The notes beneath the pieces are model-generated. The model saw only the letters and a list, made by a program, of their open reading frames with translations, searched no databases and was not told the DNA's origin. The translations under genes were made by a program, and so were the position numbers. A stretch of 64,000 nucleotides of DNA from CAZZEX01 sp964653285. Lineage in GTDB: Bacteria > Chloroflexota > Anaerolineae > B4-G1. The first letter of the stretch is position 1. Each line of letters opens with the position of its first letter. Of the stretch, positions 52,709-60,895 are shown piece after piece. The stretch is taken from NCBI GenBank assembly GCA_964653285.1, contig CAZZEX010000017.1:4139-68138 (forward strand), read 5' to 3'.

Positions 52709-54001
52709 TCATACTTCCTCCGACGCCCGCGCCTTCTGGAAGACGAAGATTGCCCCGATGAGCCCGGCCACCAGCAGGATGAATCCCCCTACCAGCCCGA
52801 AGACGCCGACGCCACCCAGCGCCAGCGTCAGCAGCCCCAAAAGCCCCAGGCACGCGCCCGGCGAGAGCATCGCCGCGATGGCCAGCCAGACCCGCAGCCA
52901 GGTGACCGGCTTCTGCCCTGCCACGTTCCCTGTCTGCCCGTTGACCATCACCTGGAACGTGCGATCCTCGAAGCGGTAGGAGGCCAGGTAGACCGGCAGG
53001 AGGACGTACCGCCAGCGTTCATCGGCAAAGTCGGCCGTCATCTGAAAGTTGCGCACGTGGGAGGAGCCGGTGTCGCTGTAGCAGGCGCGCTTGGCCTGCT
53101 CCCGCATCTCCTCTTTGGCTATCTCCCACGATTCCTGCAACTGCACGTCGTAGGCCTTGGCCTGCCAGCCGGCCAGGTAGCCGGGATCATACTCCACCAA
53201 CCCATCCAGGTCGAAGGGGACCACCTTGCGCAGTATGACCCGGCTGACGTGGGTCGTGCCCGCCACCAGGTAGTCGTTGATCGGCAGGTGCACCCGCCCC
53301 GACCTCCATCTCCAATCAATCACGGTGCGCGTCTTCCACTTCCCGTCTGAGTAGTAGCGCTCGGTCCTTTCGGTACCGACCTCCGCTTTCCAGTCGGCGC
53401 GGATGCGGGCGTCGAAGGTCCAAAAGGGGAGGTAGACGCCGGTCAGTTCCCGCAGCACCCGCACGCTGCGCAGTTCGGGCGGGTGCATCCAGCCCCGGCC
53501 CAGCCAGCCGGCCACCTGCGCCTGGCAGCGATCCTGGTCCACGACGAAAGGAACCAGCGCGGTGGGCCGGAGGAGGTCGCCGGTGACGTCGCGGGCGATG
53601 ACGCGGTGGGAGCCGCAGAAGGCGCAGGTGCTCGTCAGCACGTCCGGTGCGACGGCAACGACCGCGCCGCAGGACTCGCACACCAGTTCCCGCCGTTCCT
53701 CCCCCCAGCCGTACTCCCGCCGCTCCATCGTCTGGAGCGTGAACTCGAACTCGGCCGCCGCCTGCCCCACCTCCTCGGCGTCCAGTTCCTGCATGCGACC
53801 GCAGTAGGGGCAGGTCAGTTGCCGCTGGGTGGCGCTGTAGGCGATGGTGCCGCCGCAGTAGCGACACTTGAAGGTGCGCGTCTCCTCCGGCTCTTCCTTG
53901 GGAGCGGGTGCGTAGAGTTCGATGCCATCCACCCGCGAGGGCACGGGGACGAAGCCCTCGGGGGGCGGCCAGAGAGCGGTTGGGTGGTCGGTATCATTCA
54001 T
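52709..54001 (-). CDS. Zinc-ribbon membrane protein
   Basis: Four CxxC pairs form two zinc ribbons (FKCRYCGGTIAYSATQRQLT, CPYCGRM; VCESCGAVVAVAP, CAFCGSH). A central domain shares LVPFVVDQDRCQAQVAGWLG, YLPFWTFDARIRADWKAEVG and RWRYVLLPVYLASYRFEDRT with the adjacent paralogue. Two or three C-terminal transmembrane segments (WLAIAAMLSPGACLGLLGLL; VFGLVGGFILLVAGLIGAIF) place the ribbons in the cytoplasm or at the membrane face. The length is 430 residues. Proteins of this plan occur in pairs in Chloroflexota and Actinobacteria; their function is not established. Confidence 0.7.
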   Translation of the reverse strand: MNDTDHPTALWPPPEGFVPVPSRVDGIELYAPAPKEEPEETRTFKCRYCGGTIAYSATQRQLTCPYCGRMQELDAEEVGQAAAEFEFTLQTMERREYGWGEERRELVCESCGAVVAVAPDVLTSTCAFCGSHRVIARDVTGDLLRPTALVPFVVDQDRCQAQVAGWLGRGWMHPPELRSVRVLRELTGVYLPFWTFDARIRADWKAEVGTERTERYYSDGKWKTRTVIDWRWRSGRVHLPINDYLVAGTTHVSRVILRKVVPFDLDGLVEYDPGYLAGWQAKAYDVQLQESWEIAKEEMREQAKRACYSDTGSSHVRNFQMTADFADERWRYVLLPVYLASYRFEDRTFQVMVNGQTGNVAGQKPVTWLRVWLAIAAMLSPGACLGLLGLLTLALGGVGVFGLVGGFILLVAGLIGAIFVFQKARASEEV

Positions 54002-54131
54002 CGGGTGGCTCCTGCGTAATGCGTATTGCGTGTTGCGTGTTGCGTGTTACGTGACACATTTATTATTTTACGCCATGCTGCCAGGGACGTCAAGCGCGGG
54101 CGGGCGCGATTGGATGGCGAGGGTCGAGGTG

Positions 54132-54160
54132 TTGCACAGGCGGCCAGTTTGTGCTACACT
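54132..54160 (+). promoter_or_regulatory. Promoter of a possible small RNA
   Basis: TTGCAC (54132-54137) and TACACT (54155-54160) are 17 bases apart, with TGC before the -10. Confidence 0.5.
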
Positions 54161-54166
54161 ATTCTC

Positions 54167-54246
54167 ACGTATCATCTCAATATTTAGGGGCAAATAGTCC
54201 CCATCTGTCGCCGATGGTATGGATGCGCCAACTTGTTGGCGTTTTT
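54167..54246 (+). ncRNA. Possible small RNA ending in an intrinsic terminator
   Basis: The predicted ~80-base transcript holds GGGGCAAATAGTCCCC (54187-54202), a GTCGCCGATGG-containing middle and an intrinsic terminator: CGCCAA (54226-54231), loop CTTG, TTGGCG (54236-54241), then TTTTT. No start codon with a Shine-Dalgarno is present. A 47-bp repeat follows 20 bases later; its inverted copy lies at the end of the window, so a second copy of this unit may exist beyond 64000. Confidence 0.42.
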
Positions 54247-54266
54247 GCCGACCGAGACCCGTTTCC

Positions 54267-54313
54267 GCAAGACCGAAACAAGTTTCGGCATCCACATTCC
54301 CCAGTTTATTGAG
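54267..54313 (+). repeat. 47-bp repeat, left copy of an inverted pair
   Basis: It starts GCAAGACCGAAACAAGTTTC and contains the palindrome CCGAAACAAGTTTCGG. The exact reverse complement occupies 63954-64000 at the window end. The two copies bracket the whole NACHT-FGE island. Confidence 0.9.
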
Positions 54314-54359
54314 CAGATACATTCTCACTTTACACTATAGGGATGATTGACAACTCAGA

Positions 54360-54440
54360 ATAGGACGCGGATAGTCACGGATCAGACGGATTTTCACTGA
54401 TTTTTCTGTGTTTATCCGTGCGATCCGTGTTGACCCGTGT
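54360..54440. repeat. ATCCGTG-type word cluster
   Basis: Variants of GGATCAGACGGATTTTCACT and TTATCCGTGCGATCCGTG, a word class also seen around 33640 and 51230. No gene is present from 54002 to 54819 apart from the small RNA candidate. Confidence 0.6.
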
Positions 54441-54490
54441 ACCATTCATCTGCCTGTGTTGTCAAAGAGGGGGTTCTTGAACTACCCCAA
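54439..54490 (+). repeat. 52-bp dispersed repeat, copy 2
   Basis: Same sequence as 30471-30522 apart from one base. It is followed by an ACCTGTTTTAACAGGT palindrome. The orientation is the same in both copies. No ORF for a transposase is next to either copy. Confidence 0.85.
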
Positions 54491-54702
54491 ACCTGTTTTA
54501 ACAGGTTGCTCCGGTGCGTTTTTAACGCACTTCGTGGTATCAACCGGTGATTTCGATCATCGGCGGGGCGGCAAGGAATATGCTCCCTCAAGTTTTACAG
54601 GCTCTACGCGGATTAGTGGGGTGCTCAAAGCGGACGTGTCGTCCGCGTCCCACACCTGGAGGTAGTGCATTGTCTCGACCCCACATATGGGGACGGCACG
54701 TC

Positions 54703-54734
54703 CCCTTTGAGCATACGTACCCCGCGTTTCCACG
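54703..54734. repeat. 32-bp dispersed word, copy 2
   Basis: CCCCTTTGAGCATACGTACC followed by CCGCGTTTCCACG matches 38525-38556. It lies ~85 bases upstream of the first NACHT start. Confidence 0.7.
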
Positions 54735-54819
54735 TAGAGCCGTTTTATATACGCCCGGCTGCATCCTGACCCAGCATCGCCTGTTTCACGGCGGTGCGGC
54801 TTGAGGGAGAGTGAGAAAT

Positions 54820-57800
54820 ATGAGCGATCCAACTTCCATCCGCGCCGAACTGGCTGAATTGCGCCGCAAACTGGAGAGCCTGGAGTCCCTGCGGGATGTC
54901 CTGGGCGACGAGGCTGTGGAAAAAGCGCAGGCCGAGGTGAAGGCCCGCGCCCGCGCCCTGGTGGAGACGGGCGGCGGCCCATTCGTCGCTGGCGGCGTGG
55001 CCGTTGAGGGCGGCGACTTCGTGGGGCACGACAAGTGGCAACTGTGGGTGGAACGCCTGTACCTGGGCCGCCCTACCGACCAGGTGCCTCCCGAGGCGCT
55101 CCTGCAGGCATACCTCCGCTCCCTGGCTGCCGAGTGCCGCCGGTTGCCTCTGGGCGTGATAGACAAAGAGTTTATGCGCGCCAGCGGCGAGCAGCCCATC
55201 CCCCTGCCGGACATCTACGTGGACCTGGACGTGGTCGCCCCCGCGCGGAAGGATGTGGAGGACGAGCGCGCCTGGGCATTGCGCCTGGTTCGCGGCGAGG
55301 GCAGGGAACGCACGCCCCTCCTGGAGGCCGTAGCCGGTTCCGAGAACGGGCGTGCTGTCCTTCTGGGCGACCCCGGCTCCGGCAAGACCACCTTCGTCAA
55401 CTACCTCTCCTACCTCCTGGCGACCGATTCCGCCGCCCTGCCCGAACCGCTGCGCGGCCTTCTCCCCGTGCGCCTGATCCTGCGGGAGGTCGCCGCCCGC
55501 CACATCTGCGCAGACGCCCCGAAGGGCACGGCCCAGATGCTATGGGACGGATTGGAGGACGACGTCGCCGCCCGTCTGGGTGGGGTGGCCGCGTCCAGGC
55601 TTCTCCCAGTCCTTCAGGGCCGCCTGCTGGAGGAGGGCGGCCTGATCATGTTGGACGGCCTGGACGAGGTGCCCGAAGCCTGCCGGCGCAGGAGAACCTT
55701 GCTGGAGGCGGTGCAGAAACTGGTCGACTTGCTCCCCCGGGAGCGTTCCCATTTCCTGGTGACGGCACGGCCTTATGCCTACGCGGACGAGGCATGGCAC
55801 CTGGCAAGCTTCCCTATCCTGGCGCTGGCCCCCTTCAACGAGGCGCAGGAGAAACGGTTCATAGAGCGCTGGTACCAGGCGGTACGTCCCATGATGGGCT
55901 GGAATGAGGAGACCGCTCGCGACAAGGGGAAACGATTGCACGCTGCCCTGGGGGAGCGTCCCTACCTGGCCGACCTGGCGTCGCGGCCCCTCCTGCTCAC
56001 CCTGATGGCGACTTTGCACTCCAGTTGGGGGCAGTTACCCGAGGATCGGGCCGGCCTGTACGAGGAGACAGTGAAACTCCTCCTGGGGCGATGGCAGCGG
56101 GCGCGGGAGGTCAGGGGAACGGGGGGCGAACTCGTCGTGGAGCCGGGCATCAGCCAGGTGCTGGGGGCCGGCGAGGAGCGGGTACGTTCCGCCCTCGAGT
56201 CTCTGGCCTTCGCCATCCACAAGCGACAGCGAGAGGAACCGGAGCAGCGGGAGGGCCCGGCGGACATTTCCGAGGGGGAGGTGTTGGTTGCCTTCAAGCC
56301 CTTGTTGGGGAGCCTTGAGCCAGACGTTCTCCTGAACTACCTGAAGAACCGGGCTGGGTTGCTGGTCGCCCGCCGCGAGGGCGTGTACGCCTTCCCCCAC
56401 CGTTCCTTTCAGGAGTACCTGGCTGCCTGCCGCTTGGCCGACCAGCCCCGATTCGCCGGGCGATTGCAGAAGTTGGCCTGGGAGGACCCGGCCTGGTGGC
56501 GGGAATTTTTCCTGCTGGGAGTGGGGAAAGCGAAGCAGGGTGGCCTGGGCAACGCGGTGTCCGTGGTCACCGTCCTGCTCCCCGAAAGCCCCTGGGAGGT
56601 GGAAGAGATCAGCGATGGCCACTGGCACATCGCGGCGCTGGCTGGGCAGGCGCTCGTGGAACTCCGCCTGGCGGAGAAATCCGAGGGGCAACCACATTAC
56701 GAGGCCCTCTTGAAACGCGCCCGCCGCTGGCTGGTGCGGCTACTGGAGGGCAGGCATCTGGCCCCGCGCGAGCGGGCCGAGGCAGGGGATGTGCTGGGGA
56801 AGCTGGGCGACCCGCGCTTTGACCCCGACTTCTACTTCCTGCCGCGCCGCTATCGGGGAGAGCCAGAACCGCTGCTGGGCTTCGTGGAGGTCCCGGCCGG
56901 GCCGTCCTTGATGGGGACACGGGAGGAGGACATTCCGGCGCTTCTGGAGAGATTCGGTGGGGAGCGGGAGTGGTACGAAGACGAGGTGCCTGAGCACCCG
57001 GTGTACCTGCCAACGTTCTACATTGCCCGCTATCCGGTGACGGTAGCGCAGTACAGTTGCTTTGCGGAGGGAGGGGGATATAATACACCTGGCTGGTGGA
57101 CCCCGACCGGCTGGGCCTGGCGGCAGGGGGAGTGGGACAGCCAGGTGGAGGACGAGGACTTGCGTCGCTGGCTGAGTCACCGGCCCCTGTACCTGCGGAA
57201 CCGCCCGATGTGGTGGGAAGAGCAGCGGGAGCACCCCAACCGGCCGGTGGTGGGTGTGATCTGGTTCGAGGCGCTGGCTTTCTGCCGCTGGCTGACTGGG
57301 AGGATGCAGGAAGCAAGAGGCAAGATGCAGGAGGCAGGAGGCGTCCCGGGCGGATGGAAGATACGGTTGCCCAGCGAGGCGGAGTGGGAGAAGGCGGCGC
57401 GAGGCGGTCTCCCCCCCGATGGGGAGGACCAAGGGGGGGCTGCCCGTCACTACCCCTGGGGGGACGAGGCCTGGGACTCCGAGCGGGCCAACGTCTACAA
57501 AAGCGGCGTCGGGCATCCCACACCGGTGGGGATGTACCCGCTGGGGGCGACCTCCTCTGGGCTGCTGGACATGGCGGGGAACGTCTGGGAGTGGACGGCC
57601 AGCCTGTACCAGCCTTACCCCTGCCGGCCCGACGACGGCCGAGAAGACCCGGAATCGGAAGGCTCGCGGGTGGTGCGCGGGGGGTCCTGGGACTACAGTC
57701 GGGGGTTCTCCCGGTGCGCGTACCGCGGCGGGCTCATCCCGGTCAACTTCTACGATCTGGGGTTTCGGTTGGTGGTGGTGTCCATAGCACTCTGCCTGGG

Positions 57801-57843
57801 CCGGCAGACCCCGTCGTTCACGGACGCGGGGCGGCGCCTATAA
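54820..57843 (+). CDS. NACHT NTPase with C-terminal FGE/C-type-lectin-like domain (1)
   Basis: The ~1007-residue protein has three parts. N-terminal: a short coiled coil (AELAELRRKLESLESLRDVL) and a Gly-rich motif GGVAVEGGDFVGHDK near residue 60. Middle: a NACHT NTPase with Walker A LLGDPGSGKTTFVNYL (~183), Walker B GLIMLDGLDEVPEA (~275) and a helical half ending YAFPHRSFQEYLAACRLAD. C-terminal (from ~690): a formylglycine-generating-enzyme-type fold, VEVPAGPSLMGTREED, FYIARYPVTVAQYSCFAEGG, NVWEWTA, ending VVRGGSW-(variable)-SRCAYR-(variable)-LGFRLVV. The active-site Cys pair of true FGEs is not evident. ATG at 54820 has GAGGGAGAG upstream. In-frame words at ~57300 and ~57409 insert RMQEARGKMQEAGG and a PPDGEDQGG run. 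Likely a conflict/immune sensor; ligand unknown. Confidence 0.8.
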   Translation: MSDPTSIRAELAELRRKLESLESLRDVLGDEAVEKAQAEVKARARALVETGGGPFVAGGVAVEGGDFVGHDKWQLWVERLYLGRPTDQVPPEALLQAYLRSLAAECRRLPLGVIDKEFMRASGEQPIPLPDIYVDLDVVAPARKDVEDERAWALRLVRGEGRERTPLLEAVAGSENGRAVLLGDPGSGKTTFVNYLSYLLATDSAALPEPLRGLLPVRLILREVAARHICADAPKGTAQMLWDGLEDDVAARLGGVAASRLLPVLQGRLLEEGGLIMLDGLDEVPEACRRRRTLLEAVQKLVDLLPRERSHFLVTARPYAYADEAWHLASFPILALAPFNEAQEKRFIERWYQAVRPMMGWNEETARDKGKRLHAALGERPYLADLASRPLLLTLMATLHSSWGQLPEDRAGLYEETVKLLLGRWQRAREVRGTGGELVVEPGISQVLGAGEERVRSALESLAFAIHKRQREEPEQREGPADISEGEVLVAFKPLLGSLEPDVLLNYLKNRAGLLVARREGVYAFPHRSFQEYLAACRLADQPRFAGRLQKLAWEDPAWWREFFLLGVGKAKQGGLGNAVSVVTVLLPESPWEVEEISDGHWHIAALAGQALVELRLAEKSEGQPHYEALLKRARRWLVRLLEGRHLAPRERAEAGDVLGKLGDPRFDPDFYFLPRRYRGEPEPLLGFVEVPAGPSLMGTREEDIPALLERFGGEREWYEDEVPEHPVYLPTFYIARYPVTVAQYSCFAEGGGYNTPGWWTPTGWAWRQGEWDSQVEDEDLRRWLSHRPLYLRNRPMWWEEQREHPNRPVVGVIWFEALAFCRWLTGRMQEARGKMQEAGGVPGGWKIRLPSEAEWEKAARGGLPPDGEDQGGAARHYPWGDEAWDSERANVYKSGVGHPTPVGMYPLGATSSGLLDMAGNVWEWTASLYQPYPCRPDDGREDPESEGSRVVRGGSWDYSRGFSRCAYRGGLIPVNFYDLGFRLVVVSIALCLGRQTPSFTDAGRRL
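57662..57783 (+). other. Candidate variable region of the first NACHT-FGE gene
   Basis: Three blocks are identical to the second gene: 57662-57690 (29 bp), 57709-57729 (21 bp) and 57756-57783 (28 bp). Between them the codons differ: GAC TAC AGT CGG GGG TTC here versus TTT TAC GAT CAG TGG TCC. After 57783 similarity stops abruptly. The upstream NVWEWTA codons differ at silent sites between the genes. Confidence 0.6.
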
Positions 57844-57963
57844 ATTATGAGAGCCAGCCCGGCCCGGCCCCGGTCGCGCCCGCCGTCGGGGGGCGGCGGC
57901 CGGCCAAATATCGTGGAGGCGGGCCTCGTGCCCGCCGACCCCCGCGCCCCGTGGTAGGGGCAG

Positions 57964-58172
57964 GGCTTGTCCCTGCCCGCTTGTCCTTGTCCCTGCCCGC
58001 TTGTCCTTGTCCCTGCCCGCTTGTCCTTGTCCCTGCCCGCNNNNNNNNNNNNNNNNNNNNNNNNNNNNNNNNNNNNNNNNNNNNNNNNNNNNNNNNNNNN
58101 NNNNNNNNNNNNNNNNNNNNNNNNNNNNNNNNNNNNNNNNTTGTCCTTGCCCCTGCCTGCTTGTCCTTGTCC
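57964..58172. repeat. 20-bp tandem repeat with assembly gap (58041-58140)
   Basis: TTGTCCTTGTCCCTGCCCGC is repeated three to four times before the 100-N gap and in degenerate form after it. The copy number is unknown. Preceded by a GTAGGGGCAGGGCTTGTCC word. It fills the gap between the NACHT genes. Confidence 0.9.
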
Positions 58173-58242
58173 TGCCCACGACGCGCGGCGCGGGGGTATT
58201 CCCCCCCGTCCAAAGCGTAGGTCTCGCCGCATAAAGCCAGGA

Positions 58243-58274
58243 TCTGGCGATCCCTGGCGAGCACATAACTGGCG
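58243..58274 (+). repeat. Left arm of an inverted repeat around the second NACHT gene
   Basis: CTGGCGATCCCTGGCGAGCA followed by CATAACTGGCG; the reverse-strand counterpart at ~61023-61052 reads TTGGCGATCCCTGGCGAGCA and TAAACCGGCG. Confidence 0.6.
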
Positions 58275-58309
58275 ACGGATTTGCGCTGCCGTGTACCAGG
58301 AGGTTGTTT

Positions 58310-60895
58310 ATGAACGATCCGTCCATCCAAACCGGAGGCGGCGCCGCCATTGATGGCAACGTCACCGCTGGCACCTTCGTTAGCCGTGATCAGATCACGA
58401 TCAACATCACCTGGCAGACCGCGCCGTTTACTCTGGAGCAGAAGCCGGACCTGGACCGGCTACGGGCCGACTACCTGGCCTACCTGCGCGCTGCCTACCA
58501 GCACCTGGACTTCAAGGGGTTGCCCCAGGTGGGGAAGATCGCCCAGCAGTTGCCCCTCGATGCCGTCTATGTGCCGCTGCGCGCCCGCCCGGAGATACCC
58601 GAGGGGGAGACCTGGCTGCGGGTGGCCGGGCGACTGTGGAAGGGCGAGGATCTGCCCGAGGGCAATGCAGAACCCCAGGGTCCCACACCTCCAATGGGGG
58701 CGCGAGCCATCTCCGCTGAGCCTATCCCTGCCGACCAGGCCCTGGGCGACGTGCCCGCCCTCGTCATCCTGGGCGATCCGGGCGCGGGTAAGAGCACTCT
58801 GCTCAAGGTGTTGGCGCTGGCGCTGGCCCGCCAGACGCAGGGCCCGCTGCCCATCCTGGTGCCCCTCAACGCCTACGCCGCTGCGCTGGAAGGGCAGGAG
58901 ATCAGCCTCCACGCTTTCCTCGTCCGCTACTTCGCCACCCGCCAGCACCGCCTGAAGTACCTGGGCCCCCTCTTCGACGCTGCGTTGGAGGCGGGCCAGG
59001 CCGTCGTGCTGCTGGACGGGCTGGACGAGGTGCAGGCCAACCGGGCCTTCCTGGTACGCCTGGTGCAGGACTTTGCCGCTGAGTACATCCCGGAGCCGAC
59101 TTCGGCGAGCTCAGTCGAGCCGGGGCGTGGAGAGGAACCCGTGCCCGGCAACCGGTTGGTGGTCACCAGCCGCATCGTCGGCTACCGTGAAGCACCCCTC
59201 GCCGGTTCCCGCTGGCGCACCTATACGCTGGTGGACTTTGGCCGCGAGGAGATTGAGCGCTTCGCCGACCGCTGGACGCTAGCCTTCGAGGCGGCCGTTC
59301 ACGGGGACACGGAGGTCGCTCGCCAGGCGGCTCGCAAGGAGCGAGAGGGTCTGCTGGCGGCCATCTTTGCCACCCCCGGCATCGAGCGGCTGGCCAGCAA
59401 CCCGCTTCTCCTCACCATCCTGGCTCTCATCAAGCGGCAGGGGGTGACGCTCCCGCAGCGGCGGGTGGAACTGTACGAACTCTACCTGCGCACGCTGATC
59501 AACTCCTGGAACAAGGCCCGTTCGCTGGATCAGCGCCCGGTGGGACCCGAGATGGACTACCTGGGGACGGTGCAGGTGCTGGCCCCGCTGGGCCTGTGGC
59601 TGCGGGAGACCAACCCCATCGCCGGGCTGGTGAGCCGCACCGCCTTGGAGAACTGGCTGACCAGGTATTACCACACCGAGTGGGAGATAGCGCCCGGCCC
59701 GGCCCGCTGTAAAGCCCGCCAGTTCCTGAATGCTGTGCACCGGTACTCAAACCTGCTGGTAGAACGCGGGAAGGACCAGTACGGCTTCCTGCACCTGACG
59801 TTTGAGGAGATGCTGGCAGCCAAGGGAATCGCGGCCCAGGCCCAACTGGGGCCGGCCGGACCGGCGAAGACCATCCTGCGCCACCTGGATGACCCGAACT
59901 GGCACGAGACGATCCTGCTGGCAGTGGGGGCGTTGGGAGTCGTGGCTCAGCAGCCGCTGGCGGCGGGCAAGGTGCTGCACCACCTGTGTCAGGCCGGGCT
60001 GGAAGGAGAGGCCGTGGGACAGAACGTCGTCATCGCCGGAGAGGCGCTGCTTGACGTGGGCGAGGTGGGCGTGGGCCGCCTGGGCTGGCGGCCCGACGAT
60101 CTGGACGCTTTCGTCGAGATCCCCCCGGGCCCCTTCTTGTATGGCGATGAGCGAGAGCGAGAGCGGCGGGAGATTCCCTACCGCTACTGGATCGGCCGGT
60201 ACCCGGTGACCAACGCCCAGTACGCCCGCTTTGTCGAAGATAGAGGCTATCGGCGGCGGAAATTCTGGAGCGAGGAGGGCTGGGCCTGGCGGGAAAAGAA
60301 CAAACGAGGGAAGCCAAGCAGATGGGATGATCCGGAGTGGAACAATCCCATCTTCCCGGTGATGGGCGTGACGCAGTACGAAGCCGAGGCATATTGTAAT
60401 TGGCTCACGGAGCAATTTCACGTTTCACATTTCGCGTTTCACGTTTGGCGGGGCCAACAACTTAAAACCCTAAACCTGGAACCTGAAACCCTCACGGCGC
60501 GGTTGCCGATGGAGGAGGAGTGGGAACGAGCGGCGCGGGGGACCGATGGGCGGAAGTATCCGTGGGGAGATGAGTTCGAGGTGTGGCGGGCGAACACCAG
60601 GGAGAGCGACATTGAGGGGCACTGGGGGATACATACCACAGCGGCTTGCACCTATCCGCAGAGCGCCGGCCCCGAAGGGTTGTGGGATGGGGCTGGCAAC
60701 GTTTGGGAATGGACTGCCTCCGAGTGGGGGCCTGGGTCCCGCTCGCGGGTGGTGCGCGGGGGGTCCTGGTTTTACGATCAGTGGTCCTCCCGGTGCGCGT
60801 ACCGCGGCTGGCTCACCCCGGTCGACCTCTTCTACGGCAGTCTGGGGTTTCGGTTGGTGGTGGTGTCCCTGGCTCTCCCGTCTTCTGATTCCTGA
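58310..60895 (+). CDS. NACHT NTPase with C-terminal FGE/C-type-lectin-like domain (2)
   Basis: The 861-residue protein starts with the Gly-rich motif QTGGGAAIDGNVTAGTFVSR at residues ~7-26. The NACHT domain has Walker A ILGDPGAGKSTLLKVL (~155) and Walker B AVVLLDGLDEVQ (~232), followed by helices and FLHLTFEEMLAAKGIA. The FGE-type domain begins near residue 600 (VEIPPGPFLYGDERER; YWIGRYPVTNAQYARFVEDR; NVWEWTA) and ends VVRGGSWFYDQWSSRCAYRG, then LGFRLVVV. In-frame word inserts are PTSASSVEPGRGEEP (59098-59125) in the NTPase part and FHVSHFAFHV plus KTLNLEPETL (60414-60495) in the FGE part. ATG at 58310 has CAGGAGGTTGTTT upstream. No catalytic Cys pair is evident in the FGE fold, so binding rather than catalysis is likely. 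Confidence 0.8.
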   Translation: MNDPSIQTGGGAAIDGNVTAGTFVSRDQITINITWQTAPFTLEQKPDLDRLRADYLAYLRAAYQHLDFKGLPQVGKIAQQLPLDAVYVPLRARPEIPEGETWLRVAGRLWKGEDLPEGNAEPQGPTPPMGARAISAEPIPADQALGDVPALVILGDPGAGKSTLLKVLALALARQTQGPLPILVPLNAYAAALEGQEISLHAFLVRYFATRQHRLKYLGPLFDAALEAGQAVVLLDGLDEVQANRAFLVRLVQDFAAEYIPEPTSASSVEPGRGEEPVPGNRLVVTSRIVGYREAPLAGSRWRTYTLVDFGREEIERFADRWTLAFEAAVHGDTEVARQAARKEREGLLAAIFATPGIERLASNPLLLTILALIKRQGVTLPQRRVELYELYLRTLINSWNKARSLDQRPVGPEMDYLGTVQVLAPLGLWLRETNPIAGLVSRTALENWLTRYYHTEWEIAPGPARCKARQFLNAVHRYSNLLVERGKDQYGFLHLTFEEMLAAKGIAAQAQLGPAGPAKTILRHLDDPNWHETILLAVGALGVVAQQPLAAGKVLHHLCQAGLEGEAVGQNVVIAGEALLDVGEVGVGRLGWRPDDLDAFVEIPPGPFLYGDERERERREIPYRYWIGRYPVTNAQYARFVEDRGYRRRKFWSEEGWAWREKNKRGKPSRWDDPEWNNPIFPVMGVTQYEAEAYCNWLTEQFHVSHFAFHVWRGQQLKTLNLEPETLTARLPMEEEWERAARGTDGRKYPWGDEFEVWRANTRESDIEGHWGIHTTAACTYPQSAGPEGLWDGAGNVWEWTASEWGPGSRSRVVRGGSWFYDQWSSRCAYRGWLTPVDLFYGSLGFRLVVVSLALPSSDS
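60741..60868 (+). other. Candidate variable region of the second NACHT-FGE gene
   Basis: Blocks 60741-60769, 60788-60808 and 60841-60868 match the first gene exactly. The variable second segment is two codons longer here (GTC GAC CTC TTC TAC GGC AGT) than in the first gene (GTC AAC TTC TAC GAT). Confidence 0.6.

Noticed and set aside
54068..54328. Minus-strand 86-residue protein starting in the 47-bp repeat
   Set aside because: Runs antisense through the small-RNA promoter and terminator, no Shine-Dalgarno, no family resemblance.
57964..58172. CRISPR or coding repeat
   Set aside because: 20-bp units are directly adjacent; long open frames across it are due to the low-complexity sequence and the N run.
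54820..60895. True formylglycine-generating enzymes
   Set aside because: The C-terminal domains have the FGE fold motifs, but I see no active-site Cys pair, and the NACHT fusion favours a binding role.
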